DNA from: Nocardioides panaciterrulae
GTDB taxonomy: Bacteria; Actinomycetota; Actinomycetes; Propionibacteriales; Nocardioidaceae
Direction: 5' to 3'
Length of the DNA stretch: 64,000 bases
NCBI RefSeq assembly: GCF_013409645.1
Contig: NZ_JACCBG010000001.1
Location: 930,001 to 994,000 of the forward strand
Below the pieces are notes generated by a model. It was not told where the DNA came from. It saw nothing but the letters and a program-made list of their open reading frames with translations, and did no database searches. Position numbers and translations under genes: made by a program. Positions 58,211 through 64,000 of the stretch are shown here, piece by piece; position 1 is the first letter of the stretch, and every line of letters begins with the position of its first letter.

Positions 58211-58954
58211 ATGGATGACGTGCCTCCCGAGGTCGGATCGCTGCGAACCCTGATCGTCAGGCTCACCATCGGCTCCTTCTCCCTGGCCGCCCTGCTCGGC
58301 GTGGTCGCGCTGCTCGGCGGCGGGGCCTTCGGGTCGATCGAGGGGCGGATCCTGCTGACCACGCTGCTGGTCGGCGTGGTCAGCGTGGCCGTGCTCTGCC
58401 ACCTGCTGAGCGTCGGCACCCGCTACCGGGCGGTCGGCATCGCGGGGATCGTCGCGGCGCTGGTGCCGCTGGTCAGCGGGCTCTTCCTGGTCTGGTACGA
58501 CTACGAGAACGACGTGCCCGCGGCGCTCGGCCGCACCTTCGGGGTCGGTGCGACCGTCGCGGTCACGCTCGCCCAGGCCAGCCTGCTGCTCGCGGTCGGC
58601 GCGGCCGCCGGCCCGGTCGTACGCCGGATCCTGTTCACGACCCTCGCGCTGGCCGCCGTGCTCGCGCTCCAGGTGTCCGCGCTGATCCTCGGCCAGGAGC
58701 CGCACGCCCCCTACCTGCGCCTGATGGGCGTGGTCGCGATCCTCGACGTGCTGGGCACGGTCGTGGTGGCGGCCCTCGCCCGCTTCGGTGCCGCCGGCCG
58801 GGCCCCGCGGCCGGTGCCGGTGCGGACCACGGTGGCGCTGCCGCCGGACCTGCTGGCCCGGGCCCGCGAGCGGGCGGACGCCACCGGCCGGTCGACCGGG
58901 GAGGTCGTGGCCGCGGCGGTGGAGTCCTACCTCACCGACAGCCGGGTCCCCTGA
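58211..58954 (+). CDS. six-helix membrane protein ending in a ribbon-helix-helix-like motif
   Basis: A 247-residue protein of no recognised family. Residues about 15-190 have six hydrophobic helices (e.g. FSLAALLGVVALLGGGAFG, TLLVGVVSVAVLCHLLSVG, TLALAAVLALQVSALILG). Residues about 204-240 (VRTTVALPPDLLARARERAD, then TGRSTGEVVAAAVESYL) have the layout of a CopG/Arc ribbon-helix-helix: a strand with alternating residues, helix, turn, helix. Such motifs bind DNA as dimers. Membrane location with a cytoplasmic DNA-binding tail would be unusual. It precedes mutA by 64 bp on the same strand. Confidence 0.65.
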   Translation: MDDVPPEVGSLRTLIVRLTIGSFSLAALLGVVALLGGGAFGSIEGRILLTTLLVGVVSVAVLCHLLSVGTRYRAVGIAGIVAALVPLVSGLFLVWYDYENDVPAALGRTFGVGATVAVTLAQASLLLAVGAAAGPVVRRILFTTLALAAVLALQVSALILGQEPHAPYLRLMGVVAILDVLGTVVVAALARFGAAGRAPRPVPVRTTVALPPDLLARARERADATGRSTGEVVAAAVESYLTDSRVP

Positions 58955-59018
58955 CCCGGGGATCGAAAAGGTCACACCCGCTGGAACCAGCTCGCCGACG
59001 CCTCCTAGTGTTCGCTTC

Positions 59019-60767
59019 ATGACTGTCTCCGGCCCGCTCGAGGAGCCCACCGAGCTGGAGCCCGACCAGGGCACGCTCGGCCTCGCCGACCCCGCGGACC
59101 GTTGGTCCGTCACCGACTGGGAGGCGGCCGCGGCCGCCGTGCTGCGCAAGGCGAAGCGGCTCGGCGAGGACGAGCCCGACGCCCTGGTCCAGGAGCGGCT
59201 GACCCGCACCACGCTCGACGGCATCGACATCGCCCCGCTCGGGACCCCCGCGTCCGTGGAGGGACTGGCGACGCACGGCCGTCCTACCCGCGCCGGCGAG
59301 TGGGACATCCGGTCGCGGGTGGTCGCCGGCCGCGGCCGCACCGCCAACGAGGAGGCGCTGGTCGACCTCGACGGCGGCGTCAGCTCCCTCTGGCTCGAGG
59401 CGAGCCCCGGTGACGACCTCGGGCAGGTGCTCGAGGGCGTCCTGCTGGACCTCGCCCCGGTCGTGCTCGACGCCCGCGACGGCGCGCTCGAGGTCGCCCG
59501 GGCGTTCCTGGCACACGCTGCCGGTCGCGAGCTGCACCCCGGCACCAACCTCGGGGTCGGCGCCGAGGCGGCGGACGACGAGCTGGTCGCGGTCGCCGGG
59601 CTGGCGCGGGAGGCCGGGGTGCTCGGCGTGGTCGTCGACGCCACCACCGTCCACGACCGGGGCGCCTCCGACGTCCAGGAGCTCGCGCACTCGATGGCCC
59701 TGGGGGCCCGGGCGCTGCGGGTGCTCACCGGGTCCGGGCTCTCGGTCGAGGAGGCGGCCCGACTCCTGGAGTTCCGCTACGCCGCCACCGACGAGCAGTT
59801 CACGACGATCGCCAAGCTGCGGGCCGCCCGCCGGCTGTGGGCGCGCGTCCTGGAGCTCAGCGAGGCCTCCTTCCAGGAGACCGAGGGCTGGACACAGCGC
59901 CAGCACGCCGTCACCAGCCGGCCGATGATGAGCAGGTACGACCCCTGGGTGAACATGCTGCGCACCACGGTCGCGGCGTTCGCGGCCGGGGTCGGGGGCG
60001 CCGACGCGGTCACCGTGCTGCCGTTCGACACGCCGCTGGGCGTGCCCGACGCGTTCGGGCGGCGGATCGCGCGCAACACCTCCGCGCTGCTCATCTCCGA
60101 GTCGCACGTCGCCCGCGTGAGCGACCCGGCCGGCGGCGCCTACGCCGTCGAGAGGCTGACCGACGACCTAGCCCGCGCCGGCTGGGAGCTGTTCGGCCGG
60201 CTCGAGGACGCGGCCGACCCCCGGCGGCTGCTCGACGAGGCGATCGCCGACGTCGCGGCCCGGCGCGAGCGGGAGGTGGCCACCCGCAAGCGGCCGCTGA
60301 CCGGCCTCACCGAGTTCCCGAACCTCGCCGAGACGCTCCCCGAGCGTGAGCCGGACCCGGCGGCGCGCGAGGTCCGGCGCTGGGGCGCCAGCTTCGAGGC
60401 GCTGCGCGACGAGCCGGCGACCCAGCACGTCTTCCTCGCCACCCTCGGCCCGGTCGCGGCGCACACCGCCCGCGCGACCTTCGCCACCAACCTGTTCGCC
60501 GCCGGGGGGATCGCGGTCGACGTCGCCGGGCCGACGAAGGACACCGGCGAGCTGGTCGCGGCGTACGCCGGGCAGCCGGTCGTCTGCCTCGCCGGCAGCG
60601 ACCCGGCCTACGCCGAGTGGGGGGCGCAGGCCGCGGCCGCCCTGCGCGAGGCGGGCGCCACCCACGTGATCATCGCGGGCAGGCCGGTGGACTACGCCGA
60701 CGCGTCGTGCGCGACGGGCGTCGACGCCCTGGACTTCCTGACCCGGACGAGGAGCAAGCTGGCATGA
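59019..60767 (+). CDS. mutA: methylmalonyl-CoA mutase small (beta) subunit
   Basis: A 582-residue subunit homologous to MutB but without the cobalamin motif DxHxxG, as usual for MutA of heterodimeric mutases. Visible parts are [20 protein letters not shown] (corresponding to MutB's active region), [20 protein letters not shown] and [20 protein letters not shown]. It stabilises MutB. ATG 59019 gives a normal length; a longer upstream frame overlaps the previous gene and is not supported. Its stop overlaps mutB's start (ATGA). Confidence 0.93.
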   Translation: MTVSGPLEEPTELEPDQGTLGLADPADRWSVTDWEAAAAAVLRKAKRLGEDEPDALVQERLTRTTLDGIDIAPLGTPASVEGLATHGRPTRAGEWDIRSRVVAGRGRTANEEALVDLDGGVSSLWLEASPGDDLGQVLEGVLLDLAPVVLDARDGALEVARAFLAHAAGRELHPGTNLGVGAEAADDELVAVAGLAREAGVLGVVVDATTVHDRGASDVQELAHSMALGARALRVLTGSGLSVEEAARLLEFRYAATDEQFTTIAKLRAARRLWARVLELSEASFQETEGWTQRQHAVTSRPMMSRYDPWVNMLRTTVAAFAAGVGGADAVTVLPFDTPLGVPDAFGRRIARNTSALLISESHVARVSDPAGGAYAVERLTDDLARAGWELFGRLEDAADPRRLLDEAIADVAARREREVATRKRPLTGLTEFPNLAETLPEREPDPAAREVRRWGASFEALRDEPATQHVFLATLGPVAAHTARATFATNLFAAGGIAVDVAGPTKDTGELVAAYAGQPVVCLAGSDPAYAEWGAQAAAALREAGATHVIIAGRPVDYADASCATGVDALDFLTRTRSKLA

Positions 60768-62941
60768 GCGTTCCGAAGAGCTTCAGCGGCCTGCCGCTCG
60801 CCGGCAGTGCGAGCGGGTCGACGGGCGGCGCCGCCGGCGAGCCCTGGCTGTCCCCCGAGGGCATCGAGATCAAGCCGACGTACTCCGAGGCCGACGTGGC
60901 GGGCCTCGACGCGCTCGACACGCTGCCGGGCCTGAGCCCGTTCCTGCGCGGGCCCTACCCGACGATGTACACCACCCAGCCGTGGACCATCCGGCAGTAC
61001 GCCGGGTTCTCGACGGCCGAGCAGTCCAACGCGTTCTACCGGCGCAACCTGGCCGCGGGCCAGAAGGGCCTCAGCGTGGCCTTCGACCTGGCCACGCACC
61101 GCGGCTACGACTCCGACCACCCGCGGGTGCGCGGCGACGTCGGCATGGCCGGCGTGGCGATCGACTCGATCTATGACGCGCGCACGCTCTTCGACGGCAT
61201 CCCGCTGGACCAGATGTCGGTGAGCATGACCATGAACGGCGCGGTGCTGCCGATCATGGCGCTCTACATCGCCGCCGCCGAGGAGCAGGGGGTGAAGCCG
61301 GAGCAGCTCGCGGGGACCATCCAGAACGACATCCTCAAGGAGTTCATGGTCCGCAACACCTACATCTACCCGCCGGCCCCGAGCATGCGGATCATCTCCG
61401 ACATCTTCCGCTACACCGCCGAGCGGATGCCGCGCTTCAACTCGATCTCGATCTCCGGCTACCACATCCAGGAGGCCGGGGCGACGGCCGACCTGGAGCT
61501 GGCCTACACCTTGGCCGACGGCGTGGAGTACCTCCGCGCCGGCCTCGACGCCGGCCTCGACATCGACCGGTTCGCGCCGCGGCTGTCGTTCTTCTGGGCG
61601 ATCGGCATGAACTTCTTCATGGAGGTCGCCAAGATGCGCGCGGCCCGGGCGCTGTGGGCGCGGCTGGTGCGCGAGTTCGACCCGCAGAACCCCAAGTCCC
61701 TGAGCCTGCGCACCCACAGCCAGACCAGCGGCTGGTCGCTCACCGCGCAGGACGTCTTCAACAACGTCCAGCGCACCTGCATCGAGGCGATGGCCGCCAC
61801 CCAGGGGCACACCCAGTCGCTGCACACCAACGCCCTCGACGAGGCGATCGCGCTGCCGACCGACTTCTCGGCCCGCATCGCCCGCAACACCCAGCTGCTG
61901 CTCCAGCAGGAGAGCGGCACGACCGGCACCATCGACCCCTGGGGCGGCTCCTACTACGTCGAGCGGCTCACCCACGACCTCGCCGAGCGCGCGTGGGCGC
62001 ACATCCAGGAGGCCGAGCGCGCCGGCGGCATGGCCAAGGCCATCGAGCAGGGCATCCCGAAGATGCGCATCGAGGAGGCCGCCGCCCGCACCCAGGCCCG
62101 GATCGACTCCGGTGCCCAGAAGGTCATCGGCGTCAACACCTACCGCCTCGCCGCGGAGACTGGCGCCGATTCTCTGGGCATCGACGTGCTCCGGGTCGAC
62201 AACGACGACGTCTACCGCCAGCAGCTCGCCAAGCTCGAGCGGCTGCGCGCCGAGCGGGACGCCGACGAGGTGCGCCGTACCCTCGAGGCGCTCACCAACG
62301 CGGCCGACCGGGGCCCCGGCGACGCGGCGGGAGGCAACCTGCTCGAGCTGGCCGTCGACGCGGCCCGCGCCAAGGCGACGGTCGGGGAGATCTCCGAGGC
62401 GCTCGAGAAGGTCTACGGCCGCCACCAGGCGGTGATCCGTACGATCAGCGGCGTGTTCAGGGACGAGGCCGCGTCGGCCGGCGGCGAGCTCGTGCAGCAG
62501 GTCGTCGAGGCCACCGAGGAGTTCGAGGAGGCCGAGGGCCGCCGCCCCCGCATCCTGGTCGCCAAGATGGGCCAGGACGGGCACGACCGCGGCCAGAAGG
62601 TCGTGGTCAGCGCCTTCGCCGACATGGGCTTCGACGTCGACGTGGGGCCGCTGTTCTCCACCCCGGAGGAGGTCGCCCAGCAGGCCGTCGACGCCGACGT
62701 GCACATCGTCGGGGTCTCGTCGCTGGCCGCCGGCCACCTGGCCCTCTTGCCGGCGCTGAAGCAGGCGCTGGAGGACCAGGGCCGTCCGGACATCATGGTG
62801 GTCATCGGCGGCGTCATCCCGCCCGACGACGTCCCCGCGCTGCGGGAGATGGGCGCGGCCGCGGTCTTCCTCCCGGGCACCGTGATCGCCCAGTCGGCCC
62901 TCGACCTGCTGGCCCGGCTGCGCGAGCAGCTCGGGCACTGA
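60764..62941 (+). CDS. mutB: methylmalonyl-CoA mutase large (alpha) subunit
   Basis: A 725-residue B12 enzyme interconverting (R)-methylmalonyl-CoA and succinyl-CoA. The substrate barrel shows [20 protein letters not shown] (CoA tunnel, active-site Tyr), [20 protein letters not shown], and [20 protein letters not shown]. The C-terminal B12 domain has [20 protein letters not shown], with Asp-x-His-x-x-Gly coordinating cobalt, then [20 protein letters not shown] and [18 protein letters not shown]. It yields succinyl-CoA from propionate, odd-chain fatty acid or branched amino-acid breakdown, feeding SucCD and the Sdh enzymes. Confidence 0.96.
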   Translation: MSVPKSFSGLPLAGSASGSTGGAAGEPWLSPEGIEIKPTYSEADVAGLDALDTLPGLSPFLRGPYPTMYTTQPWTIRQYAGFSTAEQSNAFYRRNLAAGQKGLSVAFDLATHRGYDSDHPRVRGDVGMAGVAIDSIYDARTLFDGIPLDQMSVSMTMNGAVLPIMALYIAAAEEQGVKPEQLAGTIQNDILKEFMVRNTYIYPPAPSMRIISDIFRYTAERMPRFNSISISGYHIQEAGATADLELAYTLADGVEYLRAGLDAGLDIDRFAPRLSFFWAIGMNFFMEVAKMRAARALWARLVREFDPQNPKSLSLRTHSQTSGWSLTAQDVFNNVQRTCIEAMAATQGHTQSLHTNALDEAIALPTDFSARIARNTQLLLQQESGTTGTIDPWGGSYYVERLTHDLAERAWAHIQEAERAGGMAKAIEQGIPKMRIEEAAARTQARIDSGAQKVIGVNTYRLAAETGADSLGIDVLRVDNDDVYRQQLAKLERLRAERDADEVRRTLEALTNAADRGPGDAAGGNLLELAVDAARAKATVGEISEALEKVYGRHQAVIRTISGVFRDEAASAGGELVQQVVEATEEFEEAEGRRPRILVAKMGQDGHDRGQKVVVSAFADMGFDVDVGPLFSTPEEVAQQAVDADVHIVGVSSLAAGHLALLPALKQALEDQGRPDIMVVIGGVIPPDDVPALREMGAAAVFLPGTVIAQSALDLLARLREQLGH

Positions 62942-62952
62942 CGCGGGCGAGC

Positions 62953-63954
62953 GTGCCGGCCCGACCGGTCGACCTCGACGCGCTCGTCGACGGGGTCCGT
63001 GCCCAGCAGCGGGCCGCGGTCTCCCGCGCGATCACGCTCGTGGAGTCCTCGCGCCCGGCCCACCGCGGCCAGGCCCGGGAGCTGCTGGCCCGGCTCAGCG
63101 ACCCCGAGGTGACCGGGGCCCGCGCCCCGGTGGTGCGGGTGGGCATCTCTGGCGTCCCCGGCGTCGGGAAGTCGACGTTCATCGAGGCGCTCGGCACCCG
63201 GCTGACCGCGGCCGGCCACCGCGTGGGCGTGCTGGCCGTCGACCCGAGCTCGGTGCGCACCGGCGGGTCGGTGCTCGGCGACAAGACCCGGATGGCCCGG
63301 CTCGCGCACGACCCGGCCGCCTACATCCGGCCCTCGCCGTCCGCCGGCACCCTCGGCGGCGTCGCCCGGGCCACTGTCCAGGCGATGGCGGTCCTCGAGG
63401 CCGCGGCGTACGACGTGGTCCTGGTCGAGACCGTGGGCGTGGGCCAGTCCGAGGTGACCGTGGCCGGCATGGTGGACACGTTCCTGTTCCTCACCCTGGC
63501 CCGCACCGGCGACCAGCTGCAGGGGATCAAGAAGGGCATCCTGGAGATCGCCGACGTCATCGCGGTCAACAAGGCCGACGGCGACCGTGAGGGCGAGGCC
63601 CGGTCCGCGGCCCGCGAGCTCGCCGGCGCGCTGCGCATGGTCCGGGGCAAGGGGGAGTGGGCCCCGCCGGTGGTGACCTGCTCGGCGCTGGCGGACGTGG
63701 GCGTCGACGAGGTGTGGGCGCGGGTGCTGGCGCACCGCGAGCACCTCGGGGGGCAGGGACTGGTCGACAAGCGGGCCGCCCAGCAGCTGGACTTCGTGTG
63801 GGCGCTGGTGCGCGACGAGCTGGCCGAGCGGTTGCGGCGCTCCCCGGGGGTCGCCGCCCTGCGCGCGGAGGTGCGCCGCGCCGTGCTGGCCGGTGAGCTG
63901 CCGGCCACGACCGCCGCCGACCGGATCATCGCGGCGTACGACGCCGACCGCTGA
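62953..63954 (+). CDS. meaB: MeaB-type GTPase, chaperone of methylmalonyl-CoA mutase
   Basis: A 333-residue G3E-type GTPase. Walker A is RVGISGVPGVGKSTFIEALG, switch/base elements are VLAVDPSSVRTGGSVLGDKT, VLVETVGVGQSEVTVAGM and IAVNKADGDREGEARSA (NKxD), and the C-terminal dimerisation arm ends TTAADRIIAAYDADR. MeaB guards the mutase: it gates loading of adenosylcobalamin and removes damaged cofactor. The GTG start at 62953 lies 11 bp after mutB. The final 46 bp of the window show no feature. Confidence 0.93.
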   Translation: MPARPVDLDALVDGVRAQQRAAVSRAITLVESSRPAHRGQARELLARLSDPEVTGARAPVVRVGISGVPGVGKSTFIEALGTRLTAAGHRVGVLAVDPSSVRTGGSVLGDKTRMARLAHDPAAYIRPSPSAGTLGGVARATVQAMAVLEAAAYDVVLVETVGVGQSEVTVAGMVDTFLFLTLARTGDQLQGIKKGILEIADVIAVNKADGDREGEARSAARELAGALRMVRGKGEWAPPVVTCSALADVGVDEVWARVLAHREHLGGQGLVDKRAAQQLDFVWALVRDELAERLRRSPGVAALRAEVRRAVLAGELPATTAADRIIAAYDADR

Positions 63955-64000
63955 CGGGGCGCCGGCACTTCCCTGATCCCGGGTAAAGAACCGGTGTCCC

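Noticed and set aside
58788..59018. N-terminal extension of MutA into the preceding gene.
   Set aside because: The extension overlaps the membrane/RHH gene's coding end, is Arg/Pro-rich, and ATG 59019 gives the normal MutA length.

Overview
The window is very GC-rich chromosomal DNA from an actinobacterium. Pointers to this are GTG starts, extensive 4-bp start/stop overlaps (ATGA and GTGA), an F420-type (Ddn) enzyme, a DUF3017 protein after folD, an SCO4848-type membrane protein, a PerM/DUF6350 protein before purN, and a mycobacterial-type second succinate dehydrogenase. The overall character and the dispersed repeats suggest Nocardioidaceae (Nocardioides-like); this is an inference, not a proof. 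About 50 protein genes are supported, one of them frameshifted and one cut by the window edge. No rRNA, tRNA, CRISPR array, phage or classical IS element was seen.

Layout. 1-7.1 kb: an AlkZ-like winged-helix gene (partial); an operon of two YCII/DGPF proteins and an ECF42-type sigma factor; a membrane-anchored Ddn-like protein; a NiCoT nickel/cobalt permease behind a Nur-box-like operator; a DHA2 MFS exporter. 7.2-12.5 kb: a glycine-betaine operon (betB-betA-betT) that takes up choline and oxidises it. 12.6-30.9 kb: a housekeeping backbone of pcrA, M23 peptidase, IcmB-like B12 protein, sucCD, perM, purN, purH, folD, DUF3017 and mdh. From memory this order is conserved in Streptomyces and relatives. 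Two accessory blocks sit inside it: an OpgC-type membrane protein gene bounded by identical 111-bp repeats, and a cluster of a SigE-family sigma factor, its membrane partner and a second sigma factor fused to a membrane sensor. A ZTP (pfl) riboswitch precedes purH.

31-47.6 kb: a lipoprotein gene, a 667-bp array of 185-bp tandem repeats, an aquaporin with a long Q/P-rich tail, monomeric isocitrate dehydrogenase, a LacI-controlled sugar ABC locus (one permease frameshifted) divergent from a six-hairpin glycosidase, an MFS exporter, two paralogous double-GNAT proteins and a BBE-type FAD oxidoreductase. 47.6-64 kb: trpS, a 2H phosphoesterase, the SCO4848-type protein, two complete succinate dehydrogenase operons facing away from each other, a secreted RTX-like protein, a membrane protein ending in a ribbon-helix-helix motif, and the mutA-mutB-meaB operon.

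Functionally the region is rich in central carbon metabolism. MutAB/MeaB makes succinyl-CoA from methylmalonyl-CoA, SucCD turns it into succinate, two Sdh enzymes oxidise that to fumarate, and Mdh and Idh are also present. PurN, PurH and FolD form a one-carbon/purine group, with purH under apparent ZTP control. The most unusual items are the non-coding repeats: the 185-bp array, two dispersed families, and several short tandem repeats placed at promoters. The membrane-tethered sigma factor and the membrane/RHH protein also stand out.
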